A DNA stretch of 62,951 nucleotides. It comes from an uncultured Oscillibacter sp. (GTDB lineage: Bacteria; Bacillota; Clostridia; Oscillospirales; Oscillospiraceae). Positions 51,803 through 60,273 of this stretch are shown in pieces. Positions within the stretch are counted from its first letter, which is position 1. Each line of letters begins with the position of its first letter. A program made the position numbers and the translations under genes. The stretch covers positions 43,074 to 106,024 of the forward strand of contig CAJOHW010000006.1 of the NCBI GenBank assembly GCA_905234565.1, read 5' to 3'. The notes under the pieces are model-generated. The model worked only from the letters and a program-made list of their open reading frames with translations, was not told the DNA's origin and searched no databases.

Positions 51803-52825
51803 ATGAGAGACGGAACACGCGGCGTCATCAGGCGCTTCGCCCTGGCCTGTACCCTGATTTTAATTCTGTCCGGCTGCGGCGGCAGCGGCTCCCAGCCCCA
51901 GACGGACGACTTCTTCTCCATGGACACCTTCATGCGCTTCCAGGTCTACGGCTCCAAGTCCGCTCTGGACGGAGCCCGGGCGGTGGTGGAGGATCTGGCC
52001 TCCCGGGCCTCCGCCACGGACCCGGACAGCGAGGTTTACCGGCTGAACCGGGACGGGGAGGCGGAACTGAGCGGGGAGACCGCCGCCCTGTTGTCCCGGG
52101 CTATAGAACTGTGCCGCCTGACGGAGGGCGCGGTGGATATCTCCATCTATCCGGCGGTGCGGGCCTGGGGGTTCCCGACGGATGAGTACCGGATCCCCAG
52201 TTTCGACGAGACGGATCAGCTCTCAGATCTGGTGGACTATACGAAAGTCCGTTTAGACGGCCTGTCCGCCTCCCTGCCCCGGGACATGAGCATCGACCTG
52301 GGGGCCATAGCCAAGGGCTACGCCGGACGGGAAGCGGCGGCGAATCTGCGAAACCATGGGGTCCAGTCCGCCCTGCTGGATATGGGGGGCAACATCCAGA
52401 CCGTGGGGGCAAAGCCCGACGGCTCCCCCTGGCGGGTGGCGGTGCAGGACCCCTCCTCCGAGGGATACGCCGGGATTTTGGAGATCCGGGATCTGGCGGC
52501 GGTGACCTCCGGGGGCTACCAGCGCTATTTCACCGGTGAGGACGGCCGGATCTACTGGCACATCTTAGACCCGGAGACCTGCCGTCCCGCCCGGGCGGGG
52601 CTGCTGTCCGTGACCATCGTGGCGGAGGACGGGAGCCTGTGCGACGCCCTGTCCACGGCCCTGTTCGTCATGGGGCCGGACCGGGCGGAGAAGTTCTGGC
52701 GGCGGCACGGGGGCTTTGGCATGGTGCTGGTGACGGAGGAGGGAGAGGTCCTGTCCACGCCGGATCTGGCCTTTGAACCCATGGAGGGCACTTCCTACCA
52801 GTACCGGGTATTGGACCAGCGGTAA
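51803..52825 (+). CDS. apbE: FAD:protein FMN transferase (ApbE lipoprotein)
   Basis: The 340-residue lipoprotein has a signal ending in LSGC and attaches FMN covalently to Thr/Ser of target flavoproteins such as Rnf or Nqr subunits. The family motifs are SMDTFMRFQVYG, IDLGAIAKGYAGREA, ALLDMGGNIQTVG, VTSGGYQRYF and HILDPETCRPA. No Rnf genes lie in the window. The ATG at 51803 lies 3 nt after the previous stop and has no clear ribosome binding site, so it is probably translated by coupling. Confidence 0.93.
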   Translation: MRDGTRGVIRRFALACTLILILSGCGGSGSQPQTDDFFSMDTFMRFQVYGSKSALDGARAVVEDLASRASATDPDSEVYRLNRDGEAELSGETAALLSRAIELCRLTEGAVDISIYPAVRAWGFPTDEYRIPSFDETDQLSDLVDYTKVRLDGLSASLPRDMSIDLGAIAKGYAGREAAANLRNHGVQSALLDMGGNIQTVGAKPDGSPWRVAVQDPSSEGYAGILEIRDLAAVTSGGYQRYFTGEDGRIYWHILDPETCRPARAGLLSVTIVAEDGSLCDALSTALFVMGPDRAEKFWRRHGGFGMVLVTEEGEVLSTPDLAFEPMEGTSYQYRVLDQR

Positions 52826-52833
52826 CAATCCTT

Positions 52834-52904
52834 GTGAACGATCAGATTTCCCGTCGGTTGCCGTGTCAGCGGCCTGCAATGTGGCAAATCTGAAAGAGCA
52901 CGAG
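52834..52904 (+). repeat. Dispersed ~70-nt intergenic repeat, copy 2
   Basis: This copy has CAGATTT, GTCGGTTGCCGTGTCAGCGG, TGTGGCAAATCTG and AAGAGC, nearly matching copies 1 and 3. CAGATTT pairs with AAATCTG. It begins 8 nt after the apbE stop. Confidence 0.75.
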
Positions 52905-52905
52905 T

Positions 52906-52943
52906 AAAAATTCCCCGGGCTTTCGTGCGTCGAAAGCCCGGGG
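52906..52943. terminator. Terminator between apbE and sleL-like gene
   Basis: CCCCGGGCTTTCG pairs with CGAAAGCCCGGGG around TGCGT. On the minus strand a T-run (52906-52910) follows, ending the SleL-like gene. Confidence 0.8.
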
Positions 52944-52955
52944 ATTGCTTCTTTC

Positions 52956-54233
52956 TTAGAGGATGTCATACAAAGAATCCGTCACCAGCCAGGTCTGAGG
53001 GAAGGGGCGCATAAGGTTCCAGAAGCCGCCGCCCTGCAACCCATAGGCCGCGATGAGCCGCAGTTTCGCCTCCATGCTCCGGGCGTCCTCAAACCACACC
53101 ACATGGGTGAGGCCGGACCGGTCCGTGTAGTAAAAGTAGGGTGCCTGGGCGGACTCGTCAAACTGGATGGCGATGCGGTACTCCGCCGCAATCTGAATGG
53201 CCCGCTGGTTGGAGATGGACCGGGCCCGGGTCACGCCCCGGACATAGGGAAGCGTCCAGTCATAGCCGTAGTTGGAGAGTCCTAAGAAGATCTGCCCCGG
53301 GTTCATCTCCGTGAGCGCGTAGTCCAGCACGGTACGGACGCTGGGCAGGGGGGATACCGCCATAGGCGGGCCGTAGGTATAGCCCCACTCGTAGGTCATC
53401 AGCAGCACCGCGTCCGTGGCCCGGCTGACGGCGGCATAGTCGTGGCCCTCATAGAGAAGCCCCGGCTGATCGGACCGGGTTTTCGGGGCCAGGGCCGCCC
53501 AGAGAAACTTCCGCCGCATCCGCAGCTGCCCCCGGAGACGGGACAGGAAGTCCGCGTAAGCCTGGGCCAGGTCCCCCGGGAGATACTCAAAGTCCACGTC
53601 TACCCCCGCGTACCCCAGATCATCCACGGTTTCCAGGGTCTCCGCCACGATCCGGTCCTGGGCCGCCGGGTCCGTCAATACCAAAGCCCCCCGGGCGGTG
53701 TCGAACCCGCCGTCCTCCGTCAGGGTGGACAGGTGCATCACCGGCTGGGTCCCCCGCAGCCGCGCCGCCTCCAACATCCCCTCCACGCGCAGGGGCAGCA
53801 GGCCGCCGTCGGCGCTGATGCCGTAGGTGAAGGGGGCCATGTAGGTGAGATAGGGCAGCTGGGACGCCAGGAGGCCGCTGTCGATGAAGGGGTAGGCGTA
53901 GCCGTTGAAGGCGGCGGAGCGTAAGGGGGCCTCGTCCCCGTAGGAGATCACCAGCACCTGTCCCGGACGCAGACGCTCCCCGCCCCCCAGGGGCCAGTTC
54001 CGCCGCCACAGCTGCCGCACCGTCACCCCATAGGCCCCCGCAATGGAGGTCAGGGTGTCCCCGGGCCGCACCAGGCGGGTCTGAAGGGGAAAGCGCACCA
54101 CCAGGGTCTGCCCCACCGCCAGGGTGCCGTCCTCCGGCACGGCGTTGTTGGCCCCCAGCCACGCCGCGTCCACCCCGTACGCCGCCGCGATACCGCCCAC
54201 CGTCTCCCCGGACCGGACCACATGAATCACCAT
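52956..54233 (-). CDS. LysM/GH18 spore-type hydrolase (SleL/YaaH-like)
   Basis: The 425-residue protein starts with two LysM domains (VIHVVRSGETVGGIAAAYGV and LVRPGDTLTSIAGAYGV) that bind peptidoglycan, and continues with a glycoside hydrolase 18 barrel containing the catalytic motif YAGVDVDFEYL, then VLLMTYEWGY and QIFLGLSNYGYDW. It has no signal peptide, as usual for SleL/YaaH, which is packaged on the spore and cleaves cortex during germination. The ATG at 54233 is 7 nt after GGAGG. Confidence 0.9.
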   Translation of the reverse strand: MVIHVVRSGETVGGIAAAYGVDAAWLGANNAVPEDGTLAVGQTLVVRFPLQTRLVRPGDTLTSIAGAYGVTVRQLWRRNWPLGGGERLRPGQVLVISYGDEAPLRSAAFNGYAYPFIDSGLLASQLPYLTYMAPFTYGISADGGLLPLRVEGMLEAARLRGTQPVMHLSTLTEDGGFDTARGALVLTDPAAQDRIVAETLETVDDLGYAGVDVDFEYLPGDLAQAYADFLSRLRGQLRMRRKFLWAALAPKTRSDQPGLLYEGHDYAAVSRATDAVLLMTYEWGYTYGPPMAVSPLPSVRTVLDYALTEMNPGQIFLGLSNYGYDWTLPYVRGVTRARSISNQRAIQIAAEYRIAIQFDESAQAPYFYYTDRSGLTHVVWFEDARSMEAKLRLIAAYGLQGGGFWNLMRPFPQTWLVTDSLYDIL

Positions 54234-54367
54234 TTCGCCACCTCCCCCCTCATTCTATGCGCCCCGCCGCCGGATTTGCGCACGAAAAGCGCGGCGTCGG
54301 GAGTGCGCTGGGGAGACATAGACGCATTGCACAAGGGAACGGCAAAATGTTTATGGAATTTGCGGCC

Positions 54368-54396
54368 TTTACAAAAATGACCAAAATGTCTATAAT
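54368..54396 (+). promoter_or_regulatory. PTS operon promoter with flanking inverted repeat
   Basis: TTTACA (54368-54373) and TATAAT (54391-54396) are 17 nt apart. ACAAAAAT (54371-54378) and ATTTTTGT (54397-54404) form an inverted repeat around the -10 region that may be an operator. Confidence 0.65.
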
Positions 54397-54415
54397 ATTT
54401 TTGTTCAAGGTGTTC

Positions 54416-54429
54416 TGAAAACGGTTTCA
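54416..54429 (+). promoter_or_regulatory. Catabolite-responsive element (cre)
   Basis: TGAAAACGGTTTCA matches the cre consensus TGWAANCGNTNWCA at every position. It lies about 20 nt after the -10 box, where bound CcpA would block transcription. Confidence 0.75.
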
Positions 54430-54490
54430 GTCAGGAAACCACTTCCGGACGCCCAAATTGCCACGGACTTATGGAAAGGGAGAGTGAGAC

Positions 54491-56362
54491 ATGGCACTGG
54501 ACTACCGTAAATGCGCAGAGGAAATTTTCAGCCATCTGGGAGGGCGTGAAAATGTCGTCAGCGCGGCCCACTGCGCGACCCGGCTCCGCCTGGTCATCGC
54601 CGACAACAGCAAAATGGACATGAAGGCCCTGGAAGAGGTGGAGGGCGTCAAGGGCGTCTTCACCAATGCCGGCCAGCTCCAGCTCATCATCGGCACCGGT
54701 ACCGTCAACAAGGTCTATGACGAGTTCCTGGCCATCACCGGCCTGACCGCCGCCTCCAAGGAGGACGTCAAGGCCGCCGCCGCCGCCCAGCAGCCCCTGC
54801 CCAAGCGCATGGTGAAGGCTCTCGGCGACGTGTTCGTCCCCATCCTCCCCGCCATCGTGGCCTCTGGCCTGATGATGGGCCTGGTGGAAGCCCTGGGCAA
54901 AATCCCCGGACTGGGCTTCGACGGCACCGACTGGTACGGCTTCCTGGACATGGTGGCCAACACCGCGTTTGCCTACTTACCCGTGATCGTGGCCATCTCC
55001 GCCGCCCGGGTCTTTGGCGGCAACATCTTTCTGGGTGCCGTCGTGGGCCTTTTGATGATCCACTCCGCCCTGACCAACGGCTGGAACGCCGCCAACGGTT
55101 ATGATGTGTGGTACCTCTTCGGCCACATTGAGATCGGCAATTACACCCTGGGCCAGATCAACCAGCTGGGCTATCAGGGCCACGTCATTCCCGTGGTGAT
55201 TGCCGTGTGGTTCATGTGCCAGTGGGAGAAATGGCTCCACAAACACGTGCCTGAGATGCTGGACCTGTTCATCACCCCGCTTTGCACCGTGTTTGTCACG
55301 GCCCTTTTGACCTTCACCATCATTGGGCCCATCTTCTCCGCTCTGGAGACCTTTGTGCTGAGTTTCGCCACGGTGCTGGTGGCCAATCCCATCGGCGCGG
55401 GCATTATGGGTGCAGTCTATCCCGCCACGGTGGTTATGGGCCTGCATCATATGTACAATGTCATTGAGGCCGGTATGCTGTCAGCGGAAGGCGGCTTGAA
55501 CACCTGGATGCCCATCGCCTCCGCCGCCAACTTCGCTCAGTTCGGCGCGTGTTTGGCTGTCGGCCTGAAAGCCCGCAACAATAAGACCAAGGTTGTGGCC
55601 ATTCCCTCCTCCGCCTCCGCCGCTCTGGGCATTACGGAGCCCGCCATCTTCGGCGTGAATATGCGCTTCTTTAAGCCCTTCGTCTGCGGCATGGTGGGCG
55701 GCGCTATCGGTGCCCTGTTCGGCGCTTTCACCGGCATCGGTGCCAAGGCCTACGGCGTCACCGGCATCCCCGGCTACCTGACCATCGACAAACCCGCTGT
55801 GTACACCCTTCTGCTGGCCATCTCCGGCGGCATCGCCTTCGCGGCTACCTGGTTCGTGTGGAAAGAGGACGAGCCGGCCAAGGCCGCCGCTCCCGCCGCC
55901 TCCATCCCCGAAACCCCCGCCCAGCCCCAGAAGCCCGTCATCACCTGCGAGGCCGGTTCCGTGCTGAACCCCGTCCCGGGCAAGGTCATCTCCTACACCG
56001 AGATCCCCGATCCCACCTTCGCCGCCGGCGTTCTGGGCACGGGCGTTGGCATCTGGCCGGAGGACGGCGTGGTCCGCGCTCCTTATGACGGCGAGATCTC
56101 CTCTGTGGCCGAGACCCAGCACGCTGTGGGCATCAGCGGCCCCGGCGACATGGAAGTGCTGATCCACGTGGGCGTGGATACGGTGGCCATGAACGGCGAC
56201 GGCTTCACCGCCCTGGTGAAAGAGGGCGACAAGGTCAAGGCCGGACAGCCCCTGATCCAGTTCAGCCGCGACAAGATCAAGGCCGCCAACCACCCCGACG
56301 TGGTGGTGGTGCTCCTCACCAACAGCGACGATTTCAACAACGTCTCCTATCCCGGCGTGTAA
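54491..56362 (+). CDS. PTS sugar transporter, fused EIIBCA
   Basis: The 623-residue permease imports and phosphorylates a sugar. The EIIB domain has the active Cys28 in AAHCATRLRL. The EIIC domain is of the Glc superfamily, sucrose/beta-glucoside type (MIHSALTNGWNAANG, LHHMYNVIEAGML, GITEPAIFGVNMRFFKPF). The EIIA domain ends the protein with His544 (TQHAVGI) and the phosphorylated His559 (LIHVGVDTV), joined by an Ala/Pro linker. The sugar is probably sucrose or a glucoside but cannot be fixed from sequence. The cre site before it and the HPr and EI genes after it make a self-contained PTS operon. Confidence 0.9.
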   Translation: MALDYRKCAEEIFSHLGGRENVVSAAHCATRLRLVIADNSKMDMKALEEVEGVKGVFTNAGQLQLIIGTGTVNKVYDEFLAITGLTAASKEDVKAAAAAQQPLPKRMVKALGDVFVPILPAIVASGLMMGLVEALGKIPGLGFDGTDWYGFLDMVANTAFAYLPVIVAISAARVFGGNIFLGAVVGLLMIHSALTNGWNAANGYDVWYLFGHIEIGNYTLGQINQLGYQGHVIPVVIAVWFMCQWEKWLHKHVPEMLDLFITPLCTVFVTALLTFTIIGPIFSALETFVLSFATVLVANPIGAGIMGAVYPATVVMGLHHMYNVIEAGMLSAEGGLNTWMPIASAANFAQFGACLAVGLKARNNKTKVVAIPSSASAALGITEPAIFGVNMRFFKPFVCGMVGGAIGALFGAFTGIGAKAYGVTGIPGYLTIDKPAVYTLLLAISGGIAFAATWFVWKEDEPAKAAAPAASIPETPAQPQKPVITCEAGSVLNPVPGKVISYTEIPDPTFAAGVLGTGVGIWPEDGVVRAPYDGEISSVAETQHAVGISGPGDMEVLIHVGVDTVAMNGDGFTALVKEGDKVKAGQPLIQFSRDKIKAANHPDVVVVLLTNSDDFNNVSYPGV

Positions 56363-56425
56363 GACGCGAACACCGTCAACGGGCGGGCAAAACCGCTTGC
56401 TATATCAAAACAGGAGGAATCAAAC

Positions 56426-56698
56426 ATGAAGGAATTCAAGTGCGTCATTCAGGATGAACTGGGCATTCACGCCCGTCCCGCTGGAATGCTGGCGAAAGAG
56501 GCCAAGGCTCTGGGCGACACCGTTATCTCCGTCACCAAGGGCGACAAGACCGTCAAGGCTTCCCAGCTGATGAAGCTCATGGGCCTGGGCGTCAAGAAGG
56601 GCGACGAGGTCACCGTCAGTGCCGAAGGCGGCGACGAGGATGCCGCCATCGAGGCGATGAAGGCGTTCTTCAAGAACAACTTCGCAGCTGAGGTCTAA
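56426..56698 (+). CDS. ptsH: Phosphocarrier protein HPr
   Basis: The 90-residue protein carries phosphate from EI to EIIA at His15 in GIHARPAG. The regulatory region reads KASQLMKLMGLGV. A serine is at position 46 by count, but aligned on the GLG end the position equal to Ser46 of Bacillus HPr holds Gln47. AGGAGG precedes the ATG. It lies between the EIIBCA and EI genes. Confidence 0.94.
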   Translation: MKEFKCVIQDELGIHARPAGMLAKEAKALGDTVISVTKGDKTVKASQLMKLMGLGVKKGDEVTVSAEGGDEDAAIEAMKAFFKNNFAAEV

Positions 56699-56773
56699 GA
56701 CGTAACCACCATGCGGCGAGCGCCCGCCCGGAACAGGGCGGCGCTCCCGCATTCTTTTCTAAGGAGGACTACC

Positions 56774-58429
56774 ATGATTCTGATTCAGGGCAAAGGCGTC
56801 TCCCGCGGTGTCGTGAAAGGCCCGCTGTATTTCTTCCAGCGTCCCGATACCAACATCCAGAAAATCACCGTCACCGATGTGAAGGCGGAAAAGGCCCGTG
56901 CGAAAGCCGCCCGGGAGAAATCCGCCGAACAGCTCAACGCCCTTGCGGAAAAGTGCAAGGAGGAGGCCGGTGAGGAAACCGCCATCCTGTTTGAGACCCA
57001 CGCCATGTTCTGCGATGACGATGACTACGTGGAAGCCATTGAGGATATGCTGGCGGAGGAGAAGTGCAACGCCGAGTACGCCGTCAAGGCCGCCGGAGAG
57101 CAGTTCGCCACCATGTTCGCCAATATGGACGACGCCTATATGAAGTCCCGTTCCGCCGATGTGAAGGACGTGACCCAGCGGATTCTGAACAACCTCATGG
57201 GCGTGGCCCAGGGCGGCATCGAGTCCGATGTCCCCGTCATCCTCTGCTCCGACGACCTGGCCCCCTCCGAGACCCTCCAGCTGGACAAGAGCAAGATCCT
57301 GGGCTTCGCCCTGACCGCCGGATCCAGCAACGGCCACACCGCCATTCTGGCCCGGACCATGGGCATCCCCGCCATCTGCAACATCGGCGCGGATCTGAAA
57401 GTGGACTATCAGGGCCGCACCGCCTATCTGGACGGCGAGACCGGCAAAGTGGTGCTGGATCCCGACAGCATCACCATCCAGGCCTTCAAGGACAAAGAGG
57501 AAAAGCAGAAGAAGTTCAAGGAACTCATGGAGACCATGAAGGGCCAGGAGGACGTGACCCTGGACGGCAAGCACATTAACGTCTACTGCAACATCGGCAA
57601 TCCCGACGATGTTGCCGCCGTCCTTAACAACGACGGCCAGGGCATCGGCCTCTTCCGCTCGGAGTTCATCTATCTGGCTGCCAGCGACTATCCCACAGAG
57701 GAAGAGCAGTTCCAGGCCTACAAGAAGGTCGCCGCCGACATGAAGGGCAAGCGGGTCATCATCCGCACCCTGGACATCGGCGCGGACAAGCAGGTGGAGT
57801 ACTTCCACATGAAGAAGGAAGAGAACCCCGCCATGGGCGTCCGGGCCATCCGGATCTGCCTGAACAACCCCGAGGTGTTCCGTACCCAGCTGCGGGCCCT
57901 GTACCGGGCCTCCGCCTACGGCAAAGTGGCCATTATGTTCCCCATGATCACCTCTGTGTGGGAGGTCAAGGAGTGCAAGCGGGCCTGCGCCCGGGTCATG
58001 GAAGAGCTCCACAACGAGGGCATCCCCTTCAATCCCGAGACCGAGATCGGCATCATGATCGAGACGCCGTCCTCCATCTTCGTGGCTCCGGAGCTGGCGG
58101 AACAGGTGGACTTCTTCTCCGTAGGCACCAACGACCTGACCCAGTACACCCTGGCCTGTGACCGTCAGGCCAACGACCTGGGCAAGTTCTTCGACGCCCA
58201 TCACCCCGCCGTGCTGCGGGCATTGAAGATGGCCGCCGACGCCGCCCACGAGAAGGGCAAGTGGATCGGCATCTGCGGCGAGCTGGGCGCGGACCTGAGC
58301 CTGCTGCCCACCTTCCTGGCCATCGGCATCGACGAACTCAGCGTGTCCCCGTCCTCCGTGCTGCCTCTGCGGGCGGAAATCCGCAAGAGCATTGCGCGGC
58401 TGTGTACCCTGGACGCCCTGAACTGCTAA
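56774..58429 (+). CDS. ptsI: Phosphoenolpyruvate-protein phosphotransferase (EI)
   Basis: The 551-residue enzyme takes phosphate from PEP and passes it to HPr. The phosphorylated His188 lies in GSSNGHTAILARTMG, while most EI proteins have SHTAI here. The PEP-binding barrel shows GIGLFRSEFIYL, RTLDIGADKQ, NPAMGVRAIR, IGIMIETPSS and FFSVGTNDLTQYTLACDR. AAGGAGG precedes the ATG at 56774. The frame upstream to 56711 was rejected. The operon ends with a terminator at 58456. Confidence 0.96.
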   Translation: MILIQGKGVSRGVVKGPLYFFQRPDTNIQKITVTDVKAEKARAKAAREKSAEQLNALAEKCKEEAGEETAILFETHAMFCDDDDYVEAIEDMLAEEKCNAEYAVKAAGEQFATMFANMDDAYMKSRSADVKDVTQRILNNLMGVAQGGIESDVPVILCSDDLAPSETLQLDKSKILGFALTAGSSNGHTAILARTMGIPAICNIGADLKVDYQGRTAYLDGETGKVVLDPDSITIQAFKDKEEKQKKFKELMETMKGQEDVTLDGKHINVYCNIGNPDDVAAVLNNDGQGIGLFRSEFIYLAASDYPTEEEQFQAYKKVAADMKGKRVIIRTLDIGADKQVEYFHMKKEENPAMGVRAIRICLNNPEVFRTQLRALYRASAYGKVAIMFPMITSVWEVKECKRACARVMEELHNEGIPFNPETEIGIMIETPSSIFVAPELAEQVDFFSVGTNDLTQYTLACDRQANDLGKFFDAHHPAVLRALKMAADAAHEKGKWIGICGELGADLSLLPTFLAIGIDELSVSPSSVLPLRAEIRKSIARLCTLDALNC

Positions 58430-58455
58430 TCGAACTGCTACCCGCCTTCATCAAA

Positions 58456-58486
58456 GCGCCTGCCCCGAAAGGGGCAGGTGCTTTTT
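58456..58486 (+). terminator. PTS operon terminator
   Basis: GCGCCTGCCCC pairs with GGGGCAGGTGC around GAAA, followed by TTTTT. Confidence 0.9.
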
Positions 58487-58520
58487 ACAGTTCCCGCCGC
58501 AAAAAATGCCAGGGGAACGC

Positions 58521-58549
58521 TTGCGATCCGGCGTAGATTGTGCCATAAT
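58521..58549 (+). promoter_or_regulatory. degV promoter
   Basis: TTGCGA (58521-58526) and CATAAT (58544-58549) are 17 nt apart. Confidence 0.6.
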
Positions 58550-58584
58550 GGGGACCATATCCAACAGTTAGGAGGGTTTCCCCT

Positions 58585-59451
58585 ATGGTTCCACGGAAAA
58601 TTGCCCTGTTGACCGATTCCTGCGCGGATCTGACGCCGGAGATCCGCCGGGAACAGCATATCTACTGCGTTCCCCTGCGCATTCTCTGTACGGACGGGGA
58701 GTACCTGGACGGAGAAACCATCCACAGCGCCGACATCTACCAGCGGCTCCGGGCCGGGGAACTGCCCCATACCTCCCTGCCCCGGACAGAGGACCTGGAA
58801 CAGGTACTGCGGCAGATCCTGTCGGACGGCTGTGACGGCATTGTGGCTGTGATGCTCTCCAGCGGCCTGTCCGGCACCTACAACCTGACGCGCCTCGCGG
58901 CGGAGGAACTGGAATCCCAGATCCCAATGCGGGTGTACGACTCCCTCAGCGCCTCCATCGGGGAGTCCATGGTCCTGCTCCAAATCGCGGAAGATTTACG
59001 CTCCGGCATAGAGTGGACGGAACTGACCCAGCATCGGATCCCCGCCCTGATCCAGGGGACCCAGCCCTACTTCTCCGTGGATACCTTGGAATATCTGCGC
59101 CGGGGGGGACGCATCGGCACCGTCACCGCCGCCGCCGGCACCCTGCTGCAAATCAAGCCTATCCTGACCTTCGCCCCGGACGGACAGCTCACCTCCACCG
59201 CCAAGGCCCGGGGACGCCATCAGGTGGCGGACAAGCTGGTGGAACTGGCGGTGAAACGGTGCGGGGAGCACAGGCGGTACAACATCGCCATCGCCAACGG
59301 CGGGGACCCGGAGGGCATGGAACTATTGCGGCAAAAAATGACAGCGGCCCTGCCCCATTACGATCACCTCTGGCAGGGGGAGATCGACGCCACCCTCAGC
59401 GTCTATATCGGCGATGGCATCCTGGGCGTGGGTGTCCAGACCCTGGATTGA
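58585..59451 (+). CDS. DegV family fatty-acid-binding protein
   Basis: The 288-residue protein has the DegV fold pattern: ALLTDSCADLTPE, SLPRTEDLEQVL, the SSGLSGTYN lipid-carboxylate motif, YDSLSASIGESM, and YLRRGGRIG with KPILTF. DegV/FakB proteins bind one fatty acid and present it to a kinase. No fakA-like kinase gene is visible here. AGGAGGG precedes the ATG. Confidence 0.92.
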   Translation: MVPRKIALLTDSCADLTPEIRREQHIYCVPLRILCTDGEYLDGETIHSADIYQRLRAGELPHTSLPRTEDLEQVLRQILSDGCDGIVAVMLSSGLSGTYNLTRLAAEELESQIPMRVYDSLSASIGESMVLLQIAEDLRSGIEWTELTQHRIPALIQGTQPYFSVDTLEYLRRGGRIGTVTAAAGTLLQIKPILTFAPDGQLTSTAKARGRHQVADKLVELAVKRCGEHRRYNIAIANGGDPEGMELLRQKMTAALPHYDHLWQGEIDATLSVYIGDGILGVGVQTLD

Positions 59452-59536
59452 ACTTTCACATTTTCATATTTTTCACGAAACCCGTATAAAAAACAGCCGG
59501 CCTGTCCATACTCCCACAAAAGGGGGCGGACAGGCT

Positions 59537-60157
59537 GTGTTTGTTTTGAGAACTCATAGGCAGAAACTCCGGGATTACGCCTTTGCGGCGGCGCTGGTTC
59601 TGCTGGCAGCGGCACTGCAATCCGGCGCTGTGGCTCTGCGGACCCAGGAACATTTCGCGGAACCCATCCTCCGGCTCCATGTAGTGGCCAACTCCGACAG
59701 CCCCGGCGATCAGGCGGTGAAGCTGGCGGTCCGGGACAGGGTGCTGGCCCAGACGGAGGCCCTGCTGGAAGGCCAGTCGGACCGGACCGGGGCGGAGGCG
59801 GTACTGCGGCGGCATCTGTCAGAGATCCGGCGCTGTGCCGGGGAGATTCTGGCGGCGGAGGGATTCTCCTATGGGGCCACGGCGGAACTGGGCACGGAGG
59901 AATTCCCCACCCGGTCCTATGAGAGCTTCTCCCTTCCGGCGGGAGAGTACATGGCTTTGCGGGTGGTGCTGGGGGACGGACAGGGAAAAAACTGGTGGTG
60001 CGTGGTGTTCCCACCTCTGTGTACCGGCGGCGCTTCCTTGGAGGACGCCGGGTTCTCTCCCCGGCAGATCCGCCTTCTGACAAAGGACAGCCCCCGCTAT
60101 GTGATCAAGTTCCGGACCATAGAGCTGTGGGAAACCCTGCGGCAGAAACTCTCCTAA
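59537..60157 (+). CDS. spoIIR: Stage II sporulation protein R
   Basis: SpoIIR is secreted from the forespore and triggers SpoIIGA to process pro-sigma-E in the mother cell. The 206-residue product has an N-terminal hydrophobic signal (YAFAAALVLLAAALQSGAVA), then ILRLHVVANSDSPGDQAVKL, VRDRVL, RSYESFSLPAGEYMALRVVLG and NWWCVVFPPLC, all typical of the family. The start is GTG at 59537, 7 nt after GGGGGCGG. A hairpin (CCTGTCC/GGACAGG) overlaps this ribosome binding site region. Confidence 0.92.
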   Translation: MFVLRTHRQKLRDYAFAAALVLLAAALQSGAVALRTQEHFAEPILRLHVVANSDSPGDQAVKLAVRDRVLAQTEALLEGQSDRTGAEAVLRRHLSEIRRCAGEILAAEGFSYGATAELGTEEFPTRSYESFSLPAGEYMALRVVLGDGQGKNWWCVVFPPLCTGGASLEDAGFSPRQIRLLTKDSPRYVIKFRTIELWETLRQKLS

Positions 60158-60187
60158 ATTTCCATGTAAAGGATCTGTGAACACCTC

Positions 60188-60243
60188 TTGACAGACAACA
60201 TCATATCATGTAATATAGTTTTATAAATCATATTATGTGATAT
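60188..60243 (+). promoter_or_regulatory. Promoter with AT-rich repeated operator, hemolysin-III gene
   Basis: TTGACA (60188-60193) and TAATAT (60211-60216) are 17 nt apart. CATATCATGTAATAT (60202-60216) and CATATTATGTGATAT (60229-60243) are direct repeats 27 nt apart, and together make an imperfect palindrome over and after the -10 box. Confidence 0.65.
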
Positions 60244-60273
60244 GACTTGTTCGACTGAGAGGAGGCGGCTTTC

